From: Candidatus Cloacimonadota bacterium
GTDB taxonomy: Bacteria > Cloacimonadota > Cloacimonadia > Cloacimonadales > TCS61
Assembly: GCA_018400535.1 (NCBI GenBank)
Contig: JAGYMQ010000059.1
Coordinates: 1 to 36,152 of the forward strand
Direction: 5' to 3'
DNA: 36,152 nucleotides
The translations under genes and the position numbers were made by a program. The notes under the pieces were generated by a model, which worked only from the letters and a program-made list of their open reading frames with translations, made no database searches and had not been told where the DNA came from. Of this stretch, positions 1 through 8,860 are shown in pieces. Positions within the stretch are counted from its first letter, which is position 1, and every line of letters begins with the position of its first letter.

Positions 1-3000
1 GAAACTGTTCCTGTTTCTCCATTCACCTGAACATTTTGGGGTGGATCGAAATCTGGATCAGGATCAAGTGAAAAATCTACTGTAGTGGTTTGTCCTTCGA
101 TAACTTCCACATCTTCAATTGTTTGTGAATTATATCCGTTTGCTGAGCAAGTCAGGTCATACAATCCAGGTGCAATATTAAATGAGTATGAACCATCACC
201 AGAAGTTGTGGCAAATCCATTGATTGAAGCACCAGAAATTCCGTTCCCAGTGGTATAATCGGTTACCATTCCAGCAACTGTTCCGCTTGAACCTTGAATG
301 AGATCAAAGAATTCAGCATATTTTGTTATGAGATCTTCTTTGGTGACAGCGCCGTCATCCAAACCACCAAATTCGAAAGAAGTTCCGATCGTTTTATAGT
401 CACCTTGATCGTAGGCAATCGCACAACCATAATCTGGTGATTGATTGCGGAAGAAATCATAGGCATTGCCAATCGGTTCAATATGATCCATCCAATTATT
501 TTCACCGCTATAATTAAATGTCCAGCCTTCAGCAAAAGTTCCTGCCTGGCCGTTAATCGGACCGAGATCGCTTGAACCATCATCAGTAGCATTGATATTG
601 AACATAGAATGAACAGCTGTTTGTGAGTCAAAATACCAGGTGTCACCGCCTTCCATAAAGAGATTACCGCCATTATTGAGATAATTGGCAAGCGTTGAAC
701 CTTCCGTACTGCTCAAAACGTGATTGTCACTATAAATTCCCAGACATAAGAAAATTGAGGAATAAAGTGACAGATCAGTAGGAATGCTGGTCACATATTC
801 ACTGGAAACGCCGATATTAGTCATAGCAGTTTCTATCTCGGGACCTGAAGAATGATTATCATCAAGATCGAGAATGAGCACGGGGATTTGTCCTACAACG
901 GCATAGAATGAACCAGTTGCGGAATATCCAGCTCCATCCTGAATATTAAAATCGAAGTTTGCCATATGACCCGCTGGTGTGTTTGCATCCGCTGTGACGC
1001 TATAAGTTTGAATTCCATTTCCATTTGCATCGATTGTTCCATAATTATTGGAATTCGTATTGATAGTGACATAGGGATCTGTGATGGAAAGCATTCCGAT
1101 CACATTTTCTGAAGAAGAAGAACCGACATTATTGACAGTGATATCAATATCAACAGTTTCGCCAGGATCGATTTTTCCATTATTGTTTCCTGTTGGATCA
1201 TTGATCGTGAAATCATCATATTCCAAAACAGGTGCATGTGCTGTCATCGAGAAATAACTTTCCCAGGTTTCGTCACCAGTTGCCGTGAGTGTGAAATTTA
1301 TCTCATGTCCATCAGGAACACCATCAATTACGTCAAAGGCAAAGGCATCTGTAAAATCCATGATCGTATTGGCGGGAACATTTCCGAAATATTCAGAATT
1401 ATCTGTGATCGTGACATATGTGTCGCTTGTAGAAACAACACCAGTCACATTGTTTGCCTGATCGCTACCGACATTATTGATACTCATATCAAGATTGATA
1501 GATTCGCCATAATCCACCAGCCCATTTCCATTTCCGGTATTATCATCGATCGTATATGAATCGAAGACGACATAAGGTCCATCGGGTGGAATGACTTGAA
1601 TGGATGTTTCATAACGATAGTAATTTTGTTTCGTGATGACCAGATCAACCATTGTGGGTGGGATCTGAGGTGCGATCTGAACAGGAACAGGAGAGCCGGT
1701 TCCTTCAGCAACGCCGATAAGCTGTCCATCAACAGAAAGAGCAATCAGAGCATCTTGATCTGCTGTGACATTGAATGATGTTGTTCCGCTCAAGATGACT
1801 GGATCATGCACAACGGTAAGGTTTTGTGGCATTTCTGAATAGACAGAAGTGAAAGCATCGCCATGATGGTGGAAAAGGTGATAAGTTACTTCTTTGTTAT
1901 TTGTGTTGTAAGGCCAGTTTGAAGCTTGCAGGAAATATTTTCCAGCAGCATTTCCAAAGGCCGGCAAAATCCCACGTGAATCTGGAGTCGAGCCATAATC
2001 AGGCATAAAATCAGGCCACATGTTGTCATACATTCCCCAGACAAAAGTATCATTCACAAAAGAATATGATGTTTCTGAAGCTGCAACAATTCCAAGTGCT
2101 CCAGCATTCTGCCCATTATGAGTATGGCGATGGAATTTTTCCGCAAAACATTCTCCAGTAATATTATATTTTCCAGTCAGACAGTTTATCGAAAAAACGA
2201 AAGTAAGGTCTTCGTTTGTCAAACTGTTGATATTGGTATTATCAAAATCAGGTTCACCCCAACCAGTCGTGCTGCCGTGATCTCGATGTTGCAGCATAAA
2301 AGCTCCGCTGTTCACAGCATTGATCACATCCTGAGCATTTCCACCATACCAGCCGCCAAGTGAAGCGGGAGTTTCTGGAATGTAACCTAATCCATTTGGC
2401 CCAAAATAATTTACTACCATAGAAGTATTTTGATTGGTGGACCAGGTTGTGCCTGGAGTTCCGCTGTAAACTTCATTGATACGCACTTGATCTTTTCCAA
2501 GTTCATTGTGCCAGAAACCACCGACAGATTCGGAGCAGATCTGGAACCAGCGTTCCGTTTGCCAGCCTAATGCAGTGATCGGATTGTTATAATAATTTGG
2601 ATTTGTGGGAGGATTTCTTTCATAGTCGATCGCTTTTGTAACCATCGTGTGAAGATGTGTGTCATTTTCAGCAGTCATTCTGGCAAGAACGACATCAGGC
2701 ATATCATTTCCGGAGACATCAGCATAGATATTATCAGAGACGCAATATCCGTCCCAAACGGGTGAGACAACTGTGTTTCCAGATGTGCCATAATCTCCCA
2801 GAATCAAGATTGCTGCTGGAGCTGGATCCCAACCTGTGTTCGGGTCCATAATTCCATCAATGTAATTTTCGATGATGTTCGCATTATTACTACCAATTTC
2901 AGCTGTTGTTTTGATTACTGTATGAATACCTTGTTTTGTGCGAAATACTTTAATCGAATCTGCCCATGAGAGGAAGTCAGGATCATCAGGGCAGATGATG

Positions 3001-3734
3001 AGATATTCAGCACCATCGCGTGACATAGCTCTTTGTGAATAATTGATTTGAGGTAGTTGCTGATAATTCAATATGTGGTCTGATAGAATATTATCCCACC
3101 AGCGATTTCGCAATCGATCTGATCCGAAATGTCCATTTCCTCCGCTGAAATTTACTCTCACTTTCAGATCACGATAAACTAAAAGTTCTTTTGTGACCGG
3201 ATTGTATTGGAAGGGAGTTATTCCCAAAGTGACGACGTCAACTCCGCGAATCAATGTTTTTTCGGAAAGCTGAATGGGATTCTGAGGATAATATGCATCA
3301 CGAGAATAAATTTCTCTATCGCGATTATACTCAAGAGGTCCATCTTCTGTGTCTTTTGGGATTCTTGGTGCTGGTGCAATTTCCACATTTTCAAATATTT
3401 CAACACGAGAATCAATAATCTGCAATTCAGCTCTTGCTCCCTGCGGAATTGCAATAAAACGTCCTTGTCCCGGAAGGTTGGGAGCACCTTCATCATTCGG
3501 GAGCATCACGTCTGGCAGATTCACAACTTGCAAGTCTTCGCCATTTATCCTCTGCGAGGAAAGGTAGAATTCGGTGATCGAATAATCTACTTCCACACCA
3601 GCTGCTGATCTTTGCATCAAGCTAAAACCAGCATCATTCCAGCTATCATCATATTCGATAGCTTGAGATTCTGAGGCAAGGGTTGTCGTGAATACAACCA
3701 TCATCATAACTACAAATAGGTTAAATTTCTTCAT
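1..3734 (-). CDS. Gingipain-family (C25) cysteine protease, 3' end outside window
   Basis: Secreted cysteine endopeptidase, open at the left edge (about 1244 codons present). The ATG at 3734 follows an AGGAG site and begins a signal peptide (MKKFNLFVVMMMVV). A C25 propeptide-like region spans about residues 60-185. The peptidase core shows the family dyad: His486 in HRDHGS and Cys518 in SINCLTG, 32 residues apart, followed by CFAEKF as in gingipains. Downstream are two similar Ig/NEW3-like modules (about 725-930), each with a calcium-type DPTGNxNGxxDxGE motif, then a ThuA/GATase-like segment (about 947-1110) and a carboxypeptidase-regulatory-like beta sandwich (from about 1149). The start lies 23 bp after the M14 stop, so it is probably the third gene of that operon. 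Whether it ends in a sorting domain cannot be seen. Family assignment is strong; substrate is unknown. Confidence 0.88.
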   Translation of the reverse strand, partial: MKKFNLFVVMMMVVFTTTLASESQAIEYDDSWNDAGFSLMQRSAAGVEVDYSITEFYLSSQRINGEDLQVVNLPDVMLPNDEGAPNLPGQGRFIAIPQGARAELQIIDSRVEIFENVEIAPAPRIPKDTEDGPLEYNRDREIYSRDAYYPQNPIQLSEKTLIRGVDVVTLGITPFQYNPVTKELLVYRDLKVRVNFSGGNGHFGSDRLRNRWWDNILSDHILNYQQLPQINYSQRAMSRDGAEYLIICPDDPDFLSWADSIKVFRTKQGIHTVIKTTAEIGSNNANIIENYIDGIMDPNTGWDPAPAAILILGDYGTSGNTVVSPVWDGYCVSDNIYADVSGNDMPDVVLARMTAENDTHLHTMVTKAIDYERNPPTNPNYYNNPITALGWQTERWFQICSESVGGFWHNELGKDQVRINEVYSGTPGTTWSTNQNTSMVVNYFGPNGLGYIPETPASLGGWYGGNAQDVINAVNSGAFMLQHRDHGSTTGWGEPDFDNTNINSLTNEDLTFVFSINCLTGKYNITGECFAEKFHRHTHNGQNAGALGIVAASETSYSFVNDTFVWGMYDNMWPDFMPDYGSTPDSRGILPAFGNAAGKYFLQASNWPYNTNNKEVTYHLFHHHGDAFTSVYSEMPQNLTVVHDPVILSGTTSFNVTADQDALIALSVDGQLIGVAEGTGSPVPVQIAPQIPPTMVDLVITKQNYYRYETSIQVIPPDGPYVVFDSYTIDDNTGNGNGLVDYGESINLDMSINNVGSDQANNVTGVVSTSDTYVTITDNSEYFGNVPANTIMDFTDAFAFDVIDGVPDGHEINFTLTATGDETWESYFSMTAHAPVLEYDDFTINDPTGNNNGKIDPGETVDIDITVNNVGSSSSENVIGMLSITDPYVTINTNSNNYGTIDANGNGIQTYSVTADANTPAGHMANFDFNIQDGAGYSATGSFYAVVGQIPVLILDLDDNHSSGPEIETAMTNIGVSSEYVTSIPTDLSLYSSIFLCLGIYSDNHVLSSTEGSTLANYLNNGGNLFMEGGDTWYFDSQTAVHSMFNINATDDGSSDLGPINGQAGTFAEGWTFNYSGENNWMDHIEPIGNAYDFFRNQSPDYGCAIAYDQGDYKTIGTSFEFGGLDDGAVTKEDLITKYAEFFDLIQGSSGTVAGMVTDYTTGNGISGASINGFATTSGDGSYSFNIAPGLYDLTCSANGYNSQTIEDVEVIEGQTTTVDFSLDPDPDFDPPQNVQVNGETGTV

Positions 3735-3757
3735 TTTTTCTCCTTTTTAAATGTTGC

Positions 3758-6544
3758 CTATTTTAACATAATCATTTTTTTATTATCAATTAATTTATTA
3801 CCATATTTTAGACGATAAAGATAAATTCCGGAAGAGACTGGCTGATGATCTTCATTTTTTCCATCCCAAACAACTTTCTGCGAAAGATTGGAAATTTCAT
3901 TTATCTGGAAGGTGCGGATCTTTTGTCCTCTCACATTAAAAATCTCTAAAACAGCTTCTTCAGGTTGATCGGGCGGGATATTAAAGTGTAGTGTGGTTGT
4001 TGGATTGAAGGGATTCGGAAAATTTCCAAGCAATTTTGGAGTAGAGATGAGATGATCATCAGCGTTTGTGAGAAGAGTGTCATCAAAAAAGAGCTCGATT
4101 TCGTAAATGCCTATTTCCGTGTCTATTGTCATAATATCCGAAATGATCTCACGTTGAGAAAGATCGACTGGTAAATTCACTTTAACGTTGAATTCCAAAC
4201 TAACTCCACTTTCCAATTCATAAGGAAAGGAAAGATTTAAGTTATCAATATACCAGTCAAATTCTGTGCCGATCTCTGTGATCTCATTAATAATTACAGA
4301 TGCAGGTGAATTATTTGTGATGGTGAATTCCAAGCCGTCCACGCAATTTTCATAAGTAAAAAATTCCAGCATTGCTGGATTGATAGAAAGTGTAGCTGAA
4401 GGGAAAATTATGTCATCTATCCAACCGCAATCTTCACCATTTGTGACTGCTTGATCCTTGTAATATTCCCAAGTAAAAGTGTGGAATCCGGGAGCAACTG
4501 GATAATTCACTTCAGCCCAATCCATATTCCCACTCCACATATCGATCAATTCGTTATCGATGAGGAATTTCAAAAAATCATAATCTTCTTCGGAAGAAAC
4601 TTTTCGCGCAAAACTGATCTCGGCAGGATTATTGACAAACATCGAGACAGATAGGGAAGAGGTTTGCTCATCGCTGATATTTCCTGATCTAGCAGAATAA
4701 TTACCGTTATAACTATTATCCTGATCGATTATCCAATCTGCATTACCGCTGAATTGCCAGCTATTATTGTATTCACCAGTCTCAAATGTGCCATCATCAA
4801 GAGCAAAAAGATCAAAATCAATTGCGTTATTATTGGGATTAACTGCGTAATTATCGATAATTCCAGCAAACTCAGCTGCATACACTGCGATATCATAATT
4901 GTATTCATAAATGTCGGGGATCGTATATGCTCCAGAATTGTTGGTAGTAGCTGGTGGAATATCAAAACCTTGAATGGCTACGGTAGCATCCGAAATTGGT
5001 TCACCATTGACGCCATTATAGACAAATCCTGTCAAATCGATCGTGTTCGATGATGGAAGCAATTGCACATCCAAAATAGTTGCTTCATCTTCTGTTATCT
5101 GGATATTGTTAAAGGTTTGGCTTTCGTAACCAAAAGCGGAAAAAGTGACATCATAACTTCCAGCTGTCAATAATCGGTAATAAGTTCCAAAGGTTTCTTT
5201 GCTTTGATAAGGATTGCGGAATTCGCCCGTATCATCGATACCATCGATGAAGATCTCTGCAACAAGCGGTTCATTCGAATTTGCATCTGTGATGTGTCCG
5301 GTCAATAATTGATGAGATGCGCGGTTCATGAGGATCAAGCCAGCTTCCAGATTATCTGCGCAAATGTCATCGACTTGCGAAGCTGGTGGAATAAATTCTG
5401 TGGCGAGTTCGATCGTATGCGAGAATATTCCATGTTCACCATAAGCGTAATCTTCGGTAGTTCCAGTGCAAGGATATAGTCCCCAAGCTTCTTGCGGAGT
5501 ATAAAATCCACCATATTGGGCAGGGATAGCATAGGCAAGTTCTTGAGCCAGTTCTTCTTGAGCATCATGATCGGGTGAATAGATTCCACTGGCATAACCA
5601 AAAGGGAAAAGTACTAATTCGCCATAAGAATGATAGCTGATGCCTGCCACAAAGTGATGATCTGCCAATAATGTTTTAAAAGCTTGCGTTTCTGGCTCGG
5701 AAAAGGCAGAGGTTCCCTGATAGGTTTCAGAATACCAGCTTGTGCCTGCGCCACCCCATTCCCAACCATAATTCCGATTGGGATCGACGCCATCATCAGC
5801 ATAATATCCACTAACGTCTATCTCACCATTTTCATTGTTATCACAAATATTCTTTCGCCACATTAATTCAATTTCTTCAGTAACGATTTTATGACCATCA
5901 GGATTGAGAAGTGGAACAAACCAAATCTGTGTGTTGTCGATGTTTTCTGTGATCTGCGGATCTGAACCATAATTATCTAAAATGTGATTCAAAATTGTCA
6001 TCGCTACTTCCAGAGAGATTGGTTCACGGGCATGATGCTCTGCCACGAAATAGATTCCCGGTTCATCTTCTTCGGTTTCCACGTTATCCGATACTTTCAT
6101 CGTCCAAATTTCATGATTGTATTCATCATAATTTGCATTACCAGCATCTGAATAATTTTTCCCGCGGCTGTTTCCAATATCATATAGTTTACAAAGATTC
6201 GGATAATCAGTTTCCAATTGTTGCAATTCACTCAGTAACTCGTTGTAATCTCGGTATCCATCAAGTTCATGATCTCTACCAAGATTGTTGCTCATAGTTT
6301 CTTTTGTTTGCGTTATCTGCAAGTCATAGCCCTGTTCAATTAATTCTTCAAATTTTCTCAGAGAAATAACGATATCGAGAAATTTTCCTGGCTTAAATGC
6401 TGCAATATCATAATTTTGGGGAGTGAATTCTTTGATGATAGCTTGTGTGGGTGCTTCAAAGCGCGCGACAACTTTATCGCTTGCTGATAAAAATGAAATG
6501 ATTATAATTAAGATCAAAACAAAAACAATTTTTTTAATATTCAT
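3758..6544 (-). CDS. Secreted M14 zinc carboxypeptidase with C-terminal sorting domain
   Basis: Zinc carboxypeptidase that would remove C-terminal residues from peptides outside the cell. I place the start at ATG 6544 (MNIKKIVFV), 4 bases after GGAGG, rather than at a TTG 15 bp upstream whose next codons form that GGAGG; this gives 928 residues. It has a signal peptide. The M14 domain (about 100-410) has the metal ligands His171 and Glu174 (HARE), His305 (SYHSYG) and the catalytic Glu379 (TIELAT). Two carboxypeptidase-regulatory-like domains follow, then a MAM/jelly-roll-like domain ending in GWIDDIIFP, an ASH-like domain and a C-terminal LLGNFPNPFNPTT module ending in KKMIMLK, typical of type IX secretion sorting domains. 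The preceding gene is a TPR protein and the next a C25 protease, which suggests an extracellular protein-degradation operon. Confidence 0.93.
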   Translation of the reverse strand: MNIKKIVFVLILIIIISFLSASDKVVARFEAPTQAIIKEFTPQNYDIAAFKPGKFLDIVISLRKFEELIEQGYDLQITQTKETMSNNLGRDHELDGYRDYNELLSELQQLETDYPNLCKLYDIGNSRGKNYSDAGNANYDEYNHEIWTMKVSDNVETEEDEPGIYFVAEHHAREPISLEVAMTILNHILDNYGSDPQITENIDNTQIWFVPLLNPDGHKIVTEEIELMWRKNICDNNENGEIDVSGYYADDGVDPNRNYGWEWGGAGTSWYSETYQGTSAFSEPETQAFKTLLADHHFVAGISYHSYGELVLFPFGYASGIYSPDHDAQEELAQELAYAIPAQYGGFYTPQEAWGLYPCTGTTEDYAYGEHGIFSHTIELATEFIPPASQVDDICADNLEAGLILMNRASHQLLTGHITDANSNEPLVAEIFIDGIDDTGEFRNPYQSKETFGTYYRLLTAGSYDVTFSAFGYESQTFNNIQITEDEATILDVQLLPSSNTIDLTGFVYNGVNGEPISDATVAIQGFDIPPATTNNSGAYTIPDIYEYNYDIAVYAAEFAGIIDNYAVNPNNNAIDFDLFALDDGTFETGEYNNSWQFSGNADWIIDQDNSYNGNYSARSGNISDEQTSSLSVSMFVNNPAEISFARKVSSEEDYDFLKFLIDNELIDMWSGNMDWAEVNYPVAPGFHTFTWEYYKDQAVTNGEDCGWIDDIIFPSATLSINPAMLEFFTYENCVDGLEFTITNNSPASVIINEITEIGTEFDWYIDNLNLSFPYELESGVSLEFNVKVNLPVDLSQREIISDIMTIDTEIGIYEIELFFDDTLLTNADDHLISTPKLLGNFPNPFNPTTTLHFNIPPDQPEEAVLEIFNVRGQKIRTFQINEISNLSQKVVWDGKNEDHQPVSSGIYLYRLKYGNKLIDNKKMIMLK

Positions 6545-6613
6545 GCTTACCTCCACCAAAAATTTTGCAACATTTGTTCCAATAAATCATAGAACTAAAA
6601 AAATATCAGGAGA

Positions 6614-7252
6614 TCATTCTTCTTTTTTCCTCAATATTGCTTCTAATTCTGCTTTCAACTTCTTTATCTTTGAATCGCTAACTTCACCTTCTGGATCAGA
6701 ATCGTAATAGGAAAGTCCTTTATTGAGATTCTGCAAAGCTTCTTCAGGTTTATTCATCAATTTTTGCACTTCTGCTAATTGTATATAGGCATCAAAATGG
6801 TCTTCTCGTGTTTCAATCGATTTTAGCGTGGCTGTTTCTGCTTCTTCCAATTTTCCCTGTTTCATTAATGCTTCGCCTTTGTGACGCCAGGGACAGGGCC
6901 AAGCGGGAAAATCTGCGTTCAATTCTTCATAGATTGGTAAGCATTCATCCAGCCGATTTATTTCCAACAACAAATTTGCATAAGAAAATTTTTCTTTCGT
7001 ATTCAAGGAATCATAGTTTGTTTCCATTTCTGCAATCAGGGAATTGATCTCCATCACATGCAAGTAGGAAAGGAATAACTGGGCGTTGAAATCATTTTTT
7101 TGTTTGGAATAATGGTTGAAAGCTTTTTGAAAATTTTCACTGGTTGGCTCTTTTTGATATTCGGAAAAATGGGAGTTGTCCACTACTTCGTGTTCTGCAG
7201 CGAAAAGAAATGCAATCAAGAACAGGCAGCTGAAAATCAGGATTTTTTTCAT
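6614..7252 (-). CDS. Small exported TPR protein
   Basis: 212-residue protein with an N-terminal signal sequence (MKKILIFSCLFLIAFLFAA), probably periplasmic; there is no lipobox cysteine at the cleavage site. Residues of about 90-185 carry two to three TPR-like helix pairs (WRHKGEALMKQGKLEEAE; AYIQLAEVQKLMNKPEEAL), which usually mediate protein-protein contacts. The C-terminus is a charged helix (KKLKAELEAILRKKEE). The ATG at 7252 has AAGGAG about 8 bases upstream. It is first in a minus-strand run with the M14 and C25 peptidases (70-bp gap to the M14 start), so it may help assemble or export them, but that is inference from position only. No specific family recognised. Confidence 0.8.
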   Translation of the reverse strand: MKKILIFSCLFLIAFLFAAEHEVVDNSHFSEYQKEPTSENFQKAFNHYSKQKNDFNAQLFLSYLHVMEINSLIAEMETNYDSLNTKEKFSYANLLLEINRLDECLPIYEELNADFPAWPCPWRHKGEALMKQGKLEEAETATLKSIETREDHFDAYIQLAEVQKLMNKPEEALQNLNKGLSYYDSDPEGEVSDSKIKKLKAELEAILRKKEE

Positions 7253-7390
7253 TTTAAGTCTCCTTAATAATTTTTACATTCTGCAAACTTTCACGATATT
7301 AAATTTATTCAGAAAAAAAAAGCGCAGAAATAATTTCATTCAAAAATTATTGGACAACAAAAACCGTCAAAATATTTTTACTTCAATTGT

Positions 7391-7467
7391 GCGCTCGTAG
7401 CTCAATTGGATAGAGCATCTGACTTCGGATCAGAGGGTTGAGGGTTCGAATCCTTCCGGGCGTGCCA
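7391..7467 (+). tRNA. tRNA-Arg (anticodon UCG)
   Basis: 77-nt tRNA with encoded CCA. The acceptor stem is GCGCTCG/CGGGCGT (with G-U pairs at the end and in the middle), discriminator G. The D arm contains AGCTCAATTGGATAGAGC. The anticodon stem TCTGA/TCAGA encloses loop CTTCGGA, anticodon TCG, which decodes CGA and probably other CGN arginine codons. The T arm is GAGGG-TTCGAAT-CCTTC. A run of seven T directly follows CCA and could help end transcription. Confidence 0.96.
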
Positions 7468-7837
7468 TTTTTTTCTGACCCGCAAGTTTTCACGATGTTA
7501 TGATTCGATAGCCAGATTTCCTGGATTTCACAGAATGCGCTGAAAAGAAAAGATTCACTAAAGCAATGCTGATGGTGAGAACAAGAGAAAAATTTCCAGA
7601 AACTTTCCACAAAGAATTAAAAATGTTCTGTCATTATGAAAAATTTTGGTTCAAGATAAACAGAAGAAACACTTTTTGAATCTATTTTTTTCAGGATAAG
7701 TCAGTTTTCTATCGGGAATAAAAAAATATAAAATAAATAGAAATTCCTTGCCAAATCTTCCCTTTTCTTTGTCAGGAAACGTAAATTAATGATTCGATAT
7801 AGTTAAAAAATTTATTTTGAATTATTCAGGAGGAAAA
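7468..7837. other. Intergenic region, tRNA-Arg to RND operon
   Basis: 370 bp of AT-rich sequence. It must hold the promoter of the RND operon, but I see no convincing -35/-10 pair and no sigma-54 motif on the plus strand. A good ribosome-binding site (AGGAGG, 7828-7833) precedes the adaptor ATG at 7838. Near the left end, GCAAGTTTTCACGATGTTA (7482-7500) matches 16 of 19 bases of a sequence on the other side of the tRNA (7283-7301). Confidence 0.5.
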
Positions 7838-8851
7838 ATGCCTAATATAATTCGTTTTATAGTTTTATCTCTGATCATCATTTTATCTGGTTGTCAGCAG
7901 GAAACAGAGATTAATGAAAAAATTGAAGAAAGTGGTTTCCGTAATGTCGCCATTTCAAAAGCTTTTCGCGGAGAAATCAATAACTTTCTGGAATATTCTG
8001 GAAAGATCGAATTGGAGAATGTTTTGAATATTAGTCCATCATTTTCCGCCAGGATAGAAAAAATTTATGTGCAAGAAGGTGATCAGGTTAAGAAAGGAAA
8101 AATTTTAGTGTTAATGGATAGTACGCAATTAGAACAGACAAAACTGCAGCTGGATAATGCAGAAAAAAATCTGCATCGGATGGAAAAACTTCTGGAAAAG
8201 GATGCTGTTGAGAAAAAAACTTATGATGAGATCAAGTTATTTTATGAGAAGACTTTATCTACTTATGAGTATATTCGAGAAAACACGTTCATCAAAGCGC
8301 CGATTGCTGGAATTGTTACTTCTATTTCCAAAAAAGAAAATGAGAATTTTGATGCAATGATGCAACCATATTTGATCCGCATCGTCAATAATGATCTTAT
8401 CAAAGCGAAGATTAATGTTTCTGATCGAGATATTCAGAAAATTACAAAAAACCAGAAAGCGATGATTTTCCTAACTAATTCTGAAAAAGTATTTTTGGGA
8501 AAAGTTAGTTATTGCTCACCAGAAGCAGACTTAATTTCTGGAACTTTTTTGGTGGATATTATTATTGAAAACACAGCTAAAATATTGCGACATAATCAAT
8601 TTGTAAAAGTGAAGATCGTTATAGAATCTAACCAAAATGCTATCATTATACCACAAGAAGCAATTGTCGATGAAAACACGATTTTCGTTGTAAAAAATGA
8701 AATCGTCGAAAAGAGAAAAGTGATCACTGGCATTGAAAATGAAAAACAGATCGAGATCAAAAAGGGAGTTGATGCGGGTGAAAATGTCATCGTCACAGGA
8801 ACTGTTGGCTTGTCCGATGGTGAAAAAGTGAAAATCGATCAAGCAAATTAG
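7838..8851 (+). CDS. RND efflux adaptor (membrane fusion) lipoprotein
   Basis: Periplasmic adaptor that would link the inner-membrane RND pump encoded next to an outer-membrane channel. The ATG at 7838 follows AGGAGG at ideal spacing; an in-frame TTG at 7817 is rejected because it lies upstream of that site. 337 residues. Signal sequence with lipobox LSGC, so Cys19 should be lipidated. The order is that of HlyD-type adaptors: first half of a lipoyl domain (VQEGDQVKKGKILVLMD), a short alpha-helical hairpin (LEQTKLQLDNAEKNLHRMEKLLEKD), second lipoyl half (FIKAPIAGIVT), then the beta-barrel and membrane-proximal domains ending near VIVTGTVGLSDGEKV. The stop is 9 bp before the pump start. No outer-membrane factor gene is present, so a channel from elsewhere must be used. 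Confidence 0.93.
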   Translation: MPNIIRFIVLSLIIILSGCQQETEINEKIEESGFRNVAISKAFRGEINNFLEYSGKIELENVLNISPSFSARIEKIYVQEGDQVKKGKILVLMDSTQLEQTKLQLDNAEKNLHRMEKLLEKDAVEKKTYDEIKLFYEKTLSTYEYIRENTFIKAPIAGIVTSISKKENENFDAMMQPYLIRIVNNDLIKAKINVSDRDIQKITKNQKAMIFLTNSEKVFLGKVSYCSPEADLISGTFLVDIIIENTAKILRHNQFVKVKIVIESNQNAIIIPQEAIVDENTIFVVKNEIVEKRKVITGIENEKQIEIKKGVDAGENVIVTGTVGLSDGEKVKIDQAN

Positions 8852-8860
8852 GGATTGAAG

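Noticed and set aside
6545-6559. TTG start for the M14 peptidase (MVEVSM...)
   Set aside because: The ribosome site GGAGG lies within those codons and fits the ATG at 6544, which begins a clean signal peptide.
7253-7390. Sigma-54 promoter upstream of the TPR-M14-C25 operon
   Set aside because: A TTTGCA occurs on the minus strand but no GG lies at the required distance; a TTGACG -35-like box has no good -10 partner.
7383-7610. Minus-strand open frame of 75 codons across the tRNA
   Set aside because: Its C-terminus (RIRTLNPLIRSQMLYPIELR) is the antisense translation of the tRNA, a well-known annotation artefact.
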